64,000 bases of DNA from Gammaproteobacteria bacterium (GTDB lineage: Bacteria > Pseudomonadota > Gammaproteobacteria > Competibacterales > Competibacteraceae), in assembly GCA_024234995.1 (NCBI GenBank), contig JACKNF010000001.1:496001-560000 (forward strand). Direction: 5' to 3'. Shown piece after piece: positions 17,364 through 26,287 of the stretch (the first letter of the stretch is position 1; each line of letters starts with the position of its first letter). Both the position numbers and the translations under genes were made by a program. Under the pieces are notes generated by a model. The model searched no databases and was not told the origin of the DNA. It saw nothing but the letters and a program-made list of their open reading frames with translations.

Positions 17364-17786
17364 ATGACCAAAACCGACCTCCTCGGCATGTATCGAACCG
17401 CGATTAACCGCGTTCAATTCGCCTATGCGTCGCTGGTTCTATGGGCGTATCCTGATACGCCTCACTTCTTCGACGCGTTTTACGAACAGCTCCCGAATGA
17501 CATCAAGCCACACGCACACGTGCTGAACCTTGTTCACGATGAGGTGGCTCTAAAGATTGCAGCCGAGCAGCTATACGACACAAGCTATCGAGCTGCTTTG
17601 AATGATCTTCTTGCTCTCACCAAAGAGTATTGCCACGCAACTGGCCAGTTGTCGGAGTTAAAGGCCCAACCGTGGTATCCCCTCTGGTGCTTGTTACGCA
17701 ACTGTTTCGCACATGACATGAAGTTCAACTTCAATCCCACCGAACAAGAAATGCTGCCTGTCATCTTTCGAGGGCTTGACCAATGA
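17364..17786 (+). CDS. Cassette hypothetical protein with RNxxAH motif
   Basis: The 140-residue, mainly helical protein starts three bases after an attC-like site. Near its C-terminus it has LLRNCFAHDMKFNF, where Arg112-Asn113-x3-His117 with Ala before His is the classical HEPN catalytic pattern RNxxAH. HEPN proteins are often ribonuclease toxins or effectors. The gene overlaps the following DUF2442 gene by four bases (ATGA), so the two are probably translated together and may act as a pair. Function remains an inference from one motif and the context. Confidence 0.68.
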   Translation: MTKTDLLGMYRTAINRVQFAYASLVLWAYPDTPHFFDAFYEQLPNDIKPHAHVLNLVHDEVALKIAAEQLYDTSYRAALNDLLALTKEYCHATGQLSELKAQPWYPLWCLLRNCFAHDMKFNFNPTEQEMLPVIFRGLDQ

Positions 17787-18073
17787 ATATTGCAGAGATT
17801 ATCCCGAAAAATAATTACATGCTGTACATCAAAGCCGAAGATGGGAAAACAGGTTTATTCGATGTAAAACCATATCTTGAATCCGAAGTTTTTGCACCGC
17901 TCAAAGACAGAACTGAGTTCGAACAAATTTACAACGGGAAGTACTTTATTGAATGGGACTGTGGAGCAGACCTATCTGCAGATACTATTCAGGCACGATG
18001 GGAGACGGTATCAACTGGAGACGCCCAACAAAGCGCTCCAGCGGACTCCGCAGACGCTTCGCCGCTGAGCTAA
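17783..18073 (+). CDS. DUF2442 protein
   Basis: The product is 96 residues; the first 75 (NNYMLYIKAEDGKTGLFDVKP...IEWDCGADLSADTI) match the small DUF2442 family, which is often found in two-gene toxin-antitoxin-like modules. The last 17 or so residues (GDAQQSAPADSADASPLS) are read from the attC-like sequence that begins at 18023, so the native end has been replaced during cassette joining. It is coupled to the RNxxAH gene upstream. Biochemical role of the family is not known to me. Confidence 0.8.
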   Translation: MNIAEIIPKNNYMLYIKAEDGKTGLFDVKPYLESEVFAPLKDRTEFEQIYNGKYFIEWDCGADLSADTIQARWETVSTGDAQQSAPADSADASPLS

Positions 18074-18111
18074 TTCGTTGCCGCGGACGCTTCGCGCCCG
18101 CCCCGTTAGAC
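18023..18111 (+). other. attC-like site closing the cassette array
   Basis: GCCCAAC and GTTAGAC bound 89 bp. The left half resembles the site at 7484 (18 of 20 bases AACAAAGCGCTCCAGCGGAC against its counterpart) and carries CAGCGG...CCGCTG. The right half (18077-18109) is identical to 16152-16184. It may be a composite of two sites. Confidence 0.7.
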
Positions 18112-18186
18112 AAAAGTAACGGGAGAAAAAATCTCATATTTTCGAGTGTTATGGATCATCCTGTCAGTGCCAGAGCCACTGAGTTT

Positions 18187-18528
18187 TCACCAGCGCAGCA
18201 GTACCCAGGCAGGGATAGCTAAATTGCTTTGCAGATCGTTATAGCGGGTTTCCATATTGCCGTCGCCATCGGTATCCACCAGATAGTAGGAAGCGCCTTT
18301 AGCCGGATTGACCCGGACCATATACAGCACTCCACCGGCGCGGTATTCCTCGACGGAACCCTGGTCACCCAATTGGCGGATCGTGATTTCCGGGGCCGGG
18401 ACATTTTGTTCCCGCGATGAATCTGGCGGACCATCAGGAATCGGCTCCAGACCAGCAGGATTGGCAGCATCCTGAGTCATGCCCAGGCCCGGCACCAGTA
18501 GCAACGGCAATAACAACCGCAAACGCAT
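18187..18528 (-). CDS. DUF2782 periplasmic protein
   Basis: The 113-residue product has a signal peptide (LRLLLPLLLVPGLGMTQ) and the DUF2782 core: ITIRQLGDQGSVEEYR, GVLYMVRVNPAKGASYYLVD, DGDGNMETR and the ending IPAWVLLRW. The family is small, gammaproteobacterial and of unknown role, commonly near polA in other genomes. It is convergent with the cassette array, whose last site ends 76 bases away. Confidence in the family is high; function is unknown. Confidence 0.88.
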   Translation of the reverse strand: MRLRLLLPLLLVPGLGMTQDAANPAGLEPIPDGPPDSSREQNVPAPEITIRQLGDQGSVEEYRAGGVLYMVRVNPAKGASYYLVDTDGDGNMETRYNDLQSNLAIPAWVLLRW

Positions 18529-18615
18529 GTTATTAATCCTTAAAATATTTTGTTGTAAAAGCGCTTCATGGTAAAAGCGTTATTCAAACGATTCCGGCCA
18601 TGCAGCCCTTGGACA

Positions 18616-19419
18616 TCACTCCGCACTCTCGATCATTTGTTCAGCCGATGATACAGCACTGGCGCGCGCCTGGAGAGCCTGAATAAACCGCCGGATATGC
18701 GGCATGTGGCTGCCTTCCCAGTACACTTGCTCACACGTCTCGCAAATCCAGAATTCCTGGACGCAGCGCCGGGTTTCCGGCGGCAGCCGCTCCCATACCT
18801 GTTGCTTGGTGGTTGCCGCCAGCCGGCCATTGCAGCGGACGCAGCGCTGAAACGGCTGAATCGCTCGATGGAGATCCAGCCGCTCTATGATTTCCTCGAT
18901 TTGCCGGCGCGGGTCAATGGCCCGCACATAGTAGCCGTGGGTTACCACCGACCGCTTGAGCAGATCACGATCGCGGGTTAACAGGATACGGCGTTCCTTG
19001 CTGGCCAGATGCGCTAGTTCAGCATCTTCGTAGTCGTTGCGGTACAGCGTGTCGAATCCGAGCAGGCGCAGGTAGCGCGCCAGCTTACCCAAATGGACAT
19101 CCAGCACAAACCGGCTGATTCGCAATGGGTAAGGCCGCACCCGGATCATCGATTGCACATCGAAGGCTTCGAACATCGGATAGACGCTGATCCGGTCACC
19201 ATCTTGAACGATATAGGAAAAACCCACTGAACAGCCGTTGACCAGGATCAGTTCAATCTCGGTATGCGGGACGCCTTGTGCTTCGATCATATCCTTGATC
19301 GAGGCACGCCGTTGAAAATCATGGCTGAAGCAGACCTTACGCCGTTCCTGAGGCAGAAAGTCGTTCAGTTCCTCGTAAAACCGCATGGAGCAAGAGCTTT
19401 TGCGCATGATTTGAGCCAC
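18616..19419 (-). CDS. Mut7-C RNase domain protein with ubiquitin-like N-terminus
   Basis: The product is up to 267 residues (later Met starts at residues 5 and 12 are possible). Residues about 12-90 look like the small beta-grasp domain that precedes Mut7-C in bacteria, and residues about 105-240 are the Mut7-C PIN-like nuclease: RFVLDVHLGKLARYLRLLGFDT, DAELAHLASKERRILLTRDRDLL, then a zinc ribbon CVRCNG...CETCEQVYW. The Asp residues fit a metal-dependent RNase. Its substrate is unknown. Confidence 0.88.
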   Translation of the reverse strand: MAQIMRKSSCSMRFYEELNDFLPQERRKVCFSHDFQRRASIKDMIEAQGVPHTEIELILVNGCSVGFSYIVQDGDRISVYPMFEAFDVQSMIRVRPYPLRISRFVLDVHLGKLARYLRLLGFDTLYRNDYEDAELAHLASKERRILLTRDRDLLKRSVVTHGYYVRAIDPRRQIEEIIERLDLHRAIQPFQRCVRCNGRLAATTKQQVWERLPPETRRCVQEFWICETCEQVYWEGSHMPHIRRFIQALQARASAVSSAEQMIESAE

Positions 19420-19541
19420 CTAACATTCTGGTATCCCTACCGGAAGTCACAATCGTATGACTTCTCTATGGAAGATTCTAGCCAAATGCGTGGTAAACGC
19501 CATAATCATATAACGCTTTCTTTCAAACTGAGTCCTCCGTG

Positions 19542-20369
19542 ATGCTGGTCAAAATCACTGCCACGATTACTGTCTTGATCGCTTTCGTCCTCGGTTTGGC
19601 GGTGCTGATGAACTACGCCAAATTCGAACGCACATTCAACGGCCTGATGCAATCACGATTGGCTTTTCTCGTCCAGGATCTGCGCGACACTCTCGAATTT
19701 GGTCTCGACCTCGGCCTTGACCCGGCTGCTATGGCCAATACCGCAGCGATCCTGACCCGTGAAGCTGCCCAAGACCCTCATATTCTTTCGATCAGTGTGT
19801 TCAATGAGCAAGGTCGCATTCTGTATCAATACCAAAGCAAACTCTTGGACCTTCATCCTGTCATCCCTCTTACACCGGCCTGGCTGGAAATTGTGCTGCA
19901 GACGGCTTCAAAAACGCCTCAACACATTAGCGACCCTGAGACACTCATGGTCGGCATCCCGCTCATCAACAATTTTGGCCGCACAGTAGGTGGCCTCATC
20001 CTGCGCTACGACCGTTCCTTCCACGACCAGGAATTGCAGCAGACCTTGTTCAATCTGATCCGCGCGGCTCTGTTGATTTTGATTGCGGCAAGTCTGGTCG
20101 CTTTGTTGAGCGTGTGGCTGCTGTTCCGCAGTACCCGGCATGAATTGCGGCAGGTCTGTATCGCGCTTGAAGACTTCCTGGAAAACCAACAGCGCCCGGC
20201 TTCGCCGCATGCGGGCGATTCAGTCCTGGCAGCGCTTGAGGTGGCGGCTGAACAAAAAAGCCAGGAATTTCAGCAACGCCTGATTCTGGCCGGCCGGATT
20301 TTGCACCTTGAGCAGCGGTTAGCCGGGCAGGCGCCTCATGGAAGCGAACGCCGGCGTGAGGGGGTCTAA
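19542..20369 (+). CDS. Membrane-bound periplasmic sensor-like protein
   Basis: The 275-residue product (ATG at 19542, a GTG three bases earlier is possible) has an N-terminal membrane helix (ITATITVLIAFVLGLAVLM), a periplasmic region of about 140 residues, a second helix (AALLILIAASLVALLSVWLLF) and a cytoplasmic tail with a coiled segment. No catalytic domain is present. The layout copies the N-terminal half of the next protein, so the two may pair as sensors. The stop overlaps the next start (TAATG), and it opens a five-gene operon. No family name can be given. Confidence 0.75.
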   Translation: MLVKITATITVLIAFVLGLAVLMNYAKFERTFNGLMQSRLAFLVQDLRDTLEFGLDLGLDPAAMANTAAILTREAAQDPHILSISVFNEQGRILYQYQSKLLDLHPVIPLTPAWLEIVLQTASKTPQHISDPETLMVGIPLINNFGRTVGGLILRYDRSFHDQELQQTLFNLIRAALLILIAASLVALLSVWLLFRSTRHELRQVCIALEDFLENQQRPASPHAGDSVLAALEVAAEQKSQEFQQRLILAGRILHLEQRLAGQAPHGSERRREGV

Positions 20370-22510
20370 TGACCGTATCGTCCCGGTTCACCCGGTTATT
20401 CACTCTGACCCTGAGCCTCATCATCGCGGCCCTGGCCGGTATTTCACTCTATGCCGCCCTGGCGCTTGAGCGAAGCCTGATACCGCAGCTCGATCAGAAA
20501 ATGCTCACCATGGGCCTGACAGTCAACGCTAAACTGGATCGTGCATTGCGCTACGGCATCCCGCTAGAACGCCTCCCCGGCGTGGCCGACTTTTTCGGCA
20601 CAGTGCTCGCAGCCGATCCTGATTTAGCCTATCTGGTGCTGACCCGCCGTGATGGCACGGTTCTCCACCAATATGGAACATCGCTTCCCAAACCGGAGCA
20701 ATTGGCGGATGCGACCGCTGCAACGTTGAAAATGCTACCTGCTTCTCAAGGCGCTGCGTCCGCTGATCCCGCCAAGGAGCCGTGGCCTATTCAGGCGTTG
20801 ACCGCCCGCCCATTGGGTGACTTCTATAATCTCGCGTTACCGGTTGGATCGGGTGAGGCCGTGGCTGGGGTGCTGCATATTGGCGCTGACGCCAATTTCG
20901 TCATGCAAAAAATTCAAGAGATCCTGTTCGATATCGCGACCGTGTTTGTCATCGCCACCCTGGTTGCCTTCGAACTGCTGCTGCTCATCGTTCATCATTA
21001 TTTGATCACCCCTATCAACCGGCTGGAAATGGTTCTAAGCCACATCGCCGATGGCAATCTCAGCCATATACTGCCCGTTTCCCGCGATGAAACCGGCTGG
21101 CTGGCCCGTTTGCTCAATCAATTAGTTGAGCGCCTGAACGCGGCGCATCAACAGATTCTCCGCCAAGCGGCTTCCTTGCAATCGGCAACACCGGCGGCAG
21201 TGAACCGCTTGTCAGCCAGTTTGGAGCAACTCTGGCGCGGTTTCACCTTAGCCCCGAAGGGCCGGCCAGCACCCTATCAGTTAGCGGATTTATTCGGTGC
21301 CCGGGTCGCGACCTTTCTGTTTATCTTTGCGGTGGAACTCTCGCAGTCTTTCCTGCCGTTGTATGCGCGCGCCTATGCTACGGATCTGTCTGGTTCTCCT
21401 ACTCCTTTACTCATCAGTCTGCCCTTGACGGTTTTCACTTTGACCGCTGCCTTGAGCATGCCGCTGGCGGGCTGGCGATTCGAGCGTGCAGGCAGTTCGC
21501 GAACCTTCACCGAAGGCGCGTTGCTCATGACTCTCGGACTCGCTGGCACTGGATTGGCATGGGGTTTTTATGACTTGCTCGCTTGGCGGATGTTGACCGC
21601 AGCAGGCTACGCCTTCATGTACGTTGCCTGTCAGAGCTACGTGGTTGCCCATGCGCCCCCGCAGAAGCAGGCCAGCAGCGGGGCTCTGTTTGTCAGCGGC
21701 CTGATGGCTGCCACCATCTGCGGTCCAGCAATTGGGGGCATCTTGGCCGATCATATCGGTTATACCGCCACCTTCGGTTGCGCGGCCATTCTTGCAGCGT
21801 GTGCTGGGTTAATGGCATTCCGGTTGCTGAGCGCTGAGCCGGTGCCGGCATCGCCACCTCGCCGGCCGGTGCGCGGTGGTGTGGTGCGGGCGATAACCGG
21901 TAATGGGCGCTTCATGTTGCTGATGCTGTTTGCGGCTATTCCCGCCAAACTGCTGCTGAATGGGTTTCTGTTCTTTCTCGTGCCGTTGACCTTGAGCGAG
22001 TTCGGTGGCAGCCGTTCGGAAATCGGCCGGATTGCCATGCTTTACGGGCTGGCTGCGCTCTTCTTGGGGCCGGTTTTCGCCCGGCTGGCTGACCGTTTTG
22101 CACTGCATGGCCTGCTTGTGGGCGCAGGCGGTCTGCTCGCGGGCATCGGTTTGATTCCAGTATTTTTCTTTCCCGCAACGACAGGGGTGCTGGCCGGCGT
22201 GCTGCTGCTAGGTATCGGCCAGGCTATGAGCATTTCTTCACAACTAGCGCTGGTTACCCGTATTGGGCGAGCATCGATTGAACAATTTGGGCAAGGGCCG
22301 GTGCTGGGTAGCTATCGGCTGATCGAGCGCCTGGGGGGCGCCAGCGGGCCGCTCGTCGCTGCGGGTCTCGCCGCCGTTTTTGGCTATCCGGGCGCTATCA
22401 CCATCACTGGCCTATTGGGCGTGGTCACCGCCACCCTATTCAGCGTCAGTTTTCTGATCTTGGGAATCGAGCCAGAGCCAGATGATGAACTGTCGCCTAT
22501 CGCTTCCTGA
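20369..22510 (+). CDS. Sensor-HAMP-MFS transporter fusion
   Basis: The 713-residue protein joins two modules. Residues 1-210 form membrane helix-periplasmic domain-membrane helix, followed by a HAMP domain at about 212-262 (LITPINRLEMVLSHIADGNL, then DETGWLARLLNQLVERL). Residues about 305-700 are a twelve-helix major facilitator transporter with typical loops such as GGILADHIGYTATFG and FARLADRF. HAMP domains normally feed kinases, cyclases or chemotaxis domains, so a HAMP joined to a transporter suggests transport gated by a periplasmic signal. Substrate is unknown. It is translationally coupled on the left and followed by a substrate-binding protein. Confidence 0.85.
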   Translation: MTVSSRFTRLFTLTLSLIIAALAGISLYAALALERSLIPQLDQKMLTMGLTVNAKLDRALRYGIPLERLPGVADFFGTVLAADPDLAYLVLTRRDGTVLHQYGTSLPKPEQLADATAATLKMLPASQGAASADPAKEPWPIQALTARPLGDFYNLALPVGSGEAVAGVLHIGADANFVMQKIQEILFDIATVFVIATLVAFELLLLIVHHYLITPINRLEMVLSHIADGNLSHILPVSRDETGWLARLLNQLVERLNAAHQQILRQAASLQSATPAAVNRLSASLEQLWRGFTLAPKGRPAPYQLADLFGARVATFLFIFAVELSQSFLPLYARAYATDLSGSPTPLLISLPLTVFTLTAALSMPLAGWRFERAGSSRTFTEGALLMTLGLAGTGLAWGFYDLLAWRMLTAAGYAFMYVACQSYVVAHAPPQKQASSGALFVSGLMAATICGPAIGGILADHIGYTATFGCAAILAACAGLMAFRLLSAEPVPASPPRRPVRGGVVRAITGNGRFMLLMLFAAIPAKLLLNGFLFFLVPLTLSEFGGSRSEIGRIAMLYGLAALFLGPVFARLADRFALHGLLVGAGGLLAGIGLIPVFFFPATTGVLAGVLLLGIGQAMSISSQLALVTRIGRASIEQFGQGPVLGSYRLIERLGGASGPLVAAGLAAVFGYPGAITITGLLGVVTATLFSVSFLILGIEPEPDDELSPIAS

Positions 22511-22532
22511 CACATACGGAGCATGCAGGGCT

Positions 22533-23630
22533 ATGCCTCGCTGCCACATCGTTCTGCTACCGGTCGTGCTGTTGATATTGACCGGTGTTGCCTTCGCGAA
22601 CCCGCCTCCCCGTCCCGGTCCTTCGCCAGAAGGAAGGCTGGTTTTGCCAGACAGCCCATTAGAGACACCCTCTCCCTCAGACGGAAAGGCGCTGGGGCAA
22701 GCGGGTAAGCGCTTCCGGATTCTGATGTTGCTTTGGCGCGGTGAAACCGAAGTGGAAACCGGTTTCAGGTCCTATATTGAAGAACACAAACTGCCCTTCG
22801 ATTTGATCATCCGTAATGTGGATCAGGACCCAGCCCGGATTCCGGCGCTGGTTGCCGAGGCCCGGCAACTCCAGCCCGATCTTGTATACACGTGGGGCAC
22901 CCCGCTGACCTTGGGTGTGGCCGGCCCCTATGACCGGATCGATGCGGCCCGCTATCTGACTGGAATCCCTGTAGTGTTCACGATGGTTGCTTATCCAGTG
23001 GAAGCGCGGATTGTCCCTGCGTTCGCTTCATCCATGCGCAATGTCACCGGCACTACCCATACAGTGCCGGTGGAAACGCAAATCAAGGCGATCCGCGCTT
23101 ACCGGCCTATGAAACGGCTGGCCGTGCTTTACAATCCCACGGAGTCGAATTCCGTTATCAATATCGGCGAGTTGCACCGCGCTGCTCAGGAACTGGATTT
23201 TGAATTGCTGGCCGAGCCAGTCCCCTTAAATAGCGCAGGACGTCCTGACGCCAGTGTCTTGCCTGCGCTGCTGGACCGGTTAGCCGTGCGGGAACCTCAA
23301 TTTCTATACTTGGGGCCGGATACCTTTATCGGTGAGCATCGCCAAACCCTGACCCGCGAGGCGTTGCGTCACCACTTGCCGGTATTTGCTGCGACCGAAC
23401 GCCCTATTTTCGATAGCGCTGTCATGCTCGGGCTGGTGGCTCCCTATCGGCACCTTGGCCGTTTCACGGCCTTTAAGGTTGAACAAATCCTGCTCAATGG
23501 CCAAGCGCCCCAGACAATTCCGGTTGAAACCCTCCATCGCCTTACCTACTTCGTCAAATTGCCAGTGGCCCGGGCACTGAATCTTTATCCACCATTGGCG
23601 ATCCTCAACTATGCCGAGGTGCTGGAATGA
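22533..23630 (+). CDS. ABC-type substrate-binding protein, TrpX-like
   Basis: The start at 22533 gives a clear signal peptide (PRCHIVLLPVVLLILTGVAFA); the frame is open 17 codons further upstream inside the preceding gene. The mature protein of about 345 residues has the two-lobe ABC_sub_bind pattern: FRILMLLWRGETEVETGFRS, DLVYTWGTPLTLGVAGP, GIPVVFTMVAYPVEA, RLAVLYNPTESNS and FLYLGPDTFIGEH. No ATPase or permease gene is beside it, so it may present a ligand to the sensor modules of this operon instead of importing it. The stop overlaps the next gene by four bases. Confidence 0.85.
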   Translation: MPRCHIVLLPVVLLILTGVAFANPPPRPGPSPEGRLVLPDSPLETPSPSDGKALGQAGKRFRILMLLWRGETEVETGFRSYIEEHKLPFDLIIRNVDQDPARIPALVAEARQLQPDLVYTWGTPLTLGVAGPYDRIDAARYLTGIPVVFTMVAYPVEARIVPAFASSMRNVTGTTHTVPVETQIKAIRAYRPMKRLAVLYNPTESNSVINIGELHRAAQELDFELLAEPVPLNSAGRPDASVLPALLDRLAVREPQFLYLGPDTFIGEHRQTLTREALRHHLPVFAATERPIFDSAVMLGLVAPYRHLGRFTAFKVEQILLNGQAPQTIPVETLHRLTYFVKLPVARALNLYPPLAILNYAEVLE

Positions 23631-24382
23631 GGAATAGCGGCCTGGGTGAAATCTCGGCTGGTTTTCACCGGACCGGTCTGCTGATCCGGCGGAAAAGCCA
23701 GCCGGTGCAGATCCCGTTTGTTTGCCGTTTGCTGGAACCTGCTGCGTTGCCAGCCGTATGGGAGATCCATCAGCAAGCATTGCGCCGGTTGCCGGAACCA
23801 GGGCTGGTCCGCGCCGATCCGGAAGCTTTTTTCGCGGATCACTTCACCGGGGAAGGGCGCATTCTGGGCGTGTTCGCTGATGATCGGTTGATTGCTTATG
23901 CCATTCTGAGTTTGCCCGCAGGGCCGGATTACCGCTATGACCGCTTCGTCGAAGACCTGGGCCTTCCAGCCGGCGATTGGTGCCGGGTTGCTCAGTTAAC
24001 CGGGGTAGCGGTCCGGCCGGAATGGCGTGGTAACCGTCTACATCGCCGCTTGTGCGAGTGGCGGCTGGAGTTGGCCCATGCGGCTGGCCGCTGGCATATT
24101 GCGGCGGTCTCCGCGCCCGGTAATCTGTACAGCTGGCGTAATCTGCTGGCGGCGGGGCTGCGGGTCACAGGAATCAAGCTGCTGGGTGGCGATCAGTTGC
24201 GTTATCTGTTTTATGCCGACCTGCGCGGTTCGCCGCCCCTTGATCCCGCGACTGGCCTGATTGCCGAAGTTTCATCGATTGCTGAACAGCGTATCTTGTT
24301 GACAAAAAATTATTGGGGTTACGCTGTCGTTATGGACCGGGACACGCCGCACATGCGCTACGCGCGACCGCTCTCATCGTGA
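23627..24382 (+). CDS. GNAT-family N-acetyltransferase
   Basis: The 251-residue protein has a GNAT acetyl-CoA loop, VAVRPEWRGNRLHRRLCEWR, at about 125-145, preceded by beta strands (ILGVFADDRLIAYAILSL). The first 35 residues are variable. It lacks a signal and should be cytoplasmic. Overlap with both neighbours (ATGA at 23627, GTGA at 24379) shows it belongs to the signalling operon, where it might modify a partner protein or small ligand. The acceptor is unknown. Confidence 0.8.
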   Translation: MRNSGLGEISAGFHRTGLLIRRKSQPVQIPFVCRLLEPAALPAVWEIHQQALRRLPEPGLVRADPEAFFADHFTGEGRILGVFADDRLIAYAILSLPAGPDYRYDRFVEDLGLPAGDWCRVAQLTGVAVRPEWRGNRLHRRLCEWRLELAHAAGRWHIAAVSAPGNLYSWRNLLAAGLRVTGIKLLGGDQLRYLFYADLRGSPPLDPATGLIAEVSSIAEQRILLTKNYWGYAVVMDRDTPHMRYARPLSS

Positions 24383-26202
24383 AACTGCGTACCCGGATTA
24401 CCTTGAGCGTCACGCTCTCTTTCGTCATTGTGGCCGGTGGTCTGGTGCTGGAAGGACGCCTGCGGGAATGGGAAGCTGAACGCCGTTATCAGGACGTGTT
24501 ACTCACCGGCTACCAGAATACTTGGAACGGTATCGCGAGTGCCGAATTGCAGCGGCTCGCTGCCTTGATTCCGGCGGTAACCCGCAATGGAGAAGCGTTG
24601 CGCGCCTTGGCTCAGCGGGATCAGACCGGTTACGCGCAGAGCCTGGTAGAGTTCCGCGCCAGCTTGCAAGCGAATTCCCCCTTGATTTCTTTTGAGACGG
24701 CCATTCTGAATGGCGAACTGTTCTTTAGCACTGAGCGTGATATTTTTACGCCATCCGGTTTTGCCCCGGATCTGGAAACGCCCCATGTGCTGTCACCCCG
24801 GTTAATTGACGCGACGCTCCGGGCGGATAAAACCCTTTTAGGGATCGTCCCATTGAGTGGCGATCACTACGGCTTAGCCGTCGTTTTTCCACTGCTGGAC
24901 CGGACAGGACCGACTGCGGTCAGCGCGCTGTATCTGCACATCGATCATTTGCTGCCGGCATTTGCTGCCAGCGTCAACGCGCCCACATTTTTACAGCACC
25001 CCAATGGCTCCCTGGATCAAGGCACTGATCCCGCCTTGTGGCGGCGCCTCGCTACTCAATTGACGCGCTACCACAGCCGCCAAGTCCGTACTGAATACTA
25101 CGGTGGCCAGATTTACACGGTTGCCGGATTGCCGTTGCAGGATTTGTTTGGCCAGGAAGTGACGATTCTGCTCACCATTGAAGATATTACGGCCGTCTAT
25201 TGGCGGAACATGCTGTTTAACATACTCTCCCGAGGCAGCGTGCTTGTCGTGCTGGCGTTGTTTCTAGGAGGGCTGCACTGGTCTCTGCGTCGCGCGTTCC
25301 GGCCTCTCAATCAGGTCATCGGTGTTTTGAATGCGTTGGCCAGGGGCGATACCCGGATGCCGAAGCTGGCTGCCAATCCCTCCCGCGACGATGAAATCGG
25401 CCGTCTGGCCAACACGGTCGAGCAGTTTCACCAGGCCCAGGTCGCGCGCAGCCAATTAGCCAGCCTGCGCCAGGAACTGCATATTGCCGCAAATATCCAG
25501 CGTTCGCTGTTACCGGCCTGTTTCCCGGAAAGAGCGGAATTCGATCTGTTCGCCGAATTGCGTCCATTTGGCGAGATTGGCGGCGACTTCTATGATTTTT
25601 TCGATCTGCCTGATGGCCGTTTGGGGCTGGTCATCGCTGATGTGTCGGACAAGGGGGTTGCTGCTGCTCTGTTCATGGCGGTCGCCCGCACTGTCATCCA
25701 TGCTGTCGCGCAAATCGTGCCAGACCCCGGACCTTGTCTGGAGCAAGTCAATGCTCTATTGAGTGAGGACAATGCAACAGCAATGTTTGTCACGGTGTTT
25801 TATGGGACGCTGGACCCGGCCAGCGGGGAATTTCGTTATGCCAACGCGGGCCACAATCCGCCCTACCATATCGCGACGGATCACAAGACAACGGCGCTGC
25901 CGCTGACCGGCGGCATGGCACTGGGGATCATCGAAAGTCTGTCCTTTACCGAACGGCGTTTAGTGTTACATCCAGGCGAGTGTCTGCTGTTTTACACGGA
26001 TGGTGTTACCGAGTCAGTCAACCTGTACAGCGAGGAATTTACCACGGGCCGCCTTGAGGCGGTTTTGTCGCTTGCGCCGCCCGATACCCAGGCGCTTATC
26101 ACCGCCGTCACAGACGCTGTCCAGACCTTTGCGGATGGAGCGCCGCCCGCCGATGATCTGACTCTGCTGGCGCTGGCATATCGAGGGCCTTGCTCGGCGT
26201 GA
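24379..26202 (+). CDS. Membrane sensor with HAMP and PP2C-type (SpoIIE) phosphatase
   Basis: A GTG at 24379 overlapping the previous stop is chosen because it precedes the first membrane helix (LSVTLSFVIVAGGLVLEGRL). The 607-residue protein then has a periplasmic domain to about 280, a second helix, a HAMP domain at about 310-365 and a PP2C_SIG domain from about 395. Metal-binding Asp motifs are present: GEIGGDFYDFF, VIADVSDKGVAAALFMA, YANAGHNPPY, LLFYTDGVTE and PADDLTLLAL. Such enzymes usually dephosphorylate an anti-sigma-antagonist protein, but no STAS or anti-sigma gene is next to it here. Confidence 0.9.
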   Translation: MKLRTRITLSVTLSFVIVAGGLVLEGRLREWEAERRYQDVLLTGYQNTWNGIASAELQRLAALIPAVTRNGEALRALAQRDQTGYAQSLVEFRASLQANSPLISFETAILNGELFFSTERDIFTPSGFAPDLETPHVLSPRLIDATLRADKTLLGIVPLSGDHYGLAVVFPLLDRTGPTAVSALYLHIDHLLPAFAASVNAPTFLQHPNGSLDQGTDPALWRRLATQLTRYHSRQVRTEYYGGQIYTVAGLPLQDLFGQEVTILLTIEDITAVYWRNMLFNILSRGSVLVVLALFLGGLHWSLRRAFRPLNQVIGVLNALARGDTRMPKLAANPSRDDEIGRLANTVEQFHQAQVARSQLASLRQELHIAANIQRSLLPACFPERAEFDLFAELRPFGEIGGDFYDFFDLPDGRLGLVIADVSDKGVAAALFMAVARTVIHAVAQIVPDPGPCLEQVNALLSEDNATAMFVTVFYGTLDPASGEFRYANAGHNPPYHIATDHKTTALPLTGGMALGIIESLSFTERRLVLHPGECLLFYTDGVTESVNLYSEEFTTGRLEAVLSLAPPDTQALITAVTDAVQTFADGAPPADDLTLLALAYRGPCSA

Positions 26203-26287
26203 TATCGTTGCGCTGAACCCTGGCCAGCATTGATTGCCAAAAGGCCAGAAATTCTCATTCGGAACAGATTTAATTCACGGAGACCCC

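Larger units (their letters stand above)
16152..18111 (+). mobile_element. Integrase-less gene cassette array (CALIN-like)
   Basis: Four small genes in one orientation are separated and bounded by attC-like sites with R''/R' core ends (GCACAAC/GTTGGGC, GGCTAAC/GTTGGGC, GCCTAAC/GTTAGGC, GCCCAAC/GTTAGAC) and foldable interiors. The genes have no relatives among the housekeeping neighbours and lower GC in part. No intI gene is in the window. The array lies between hypC and a convergent DUF2782 gene. Confidence 0.72.
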
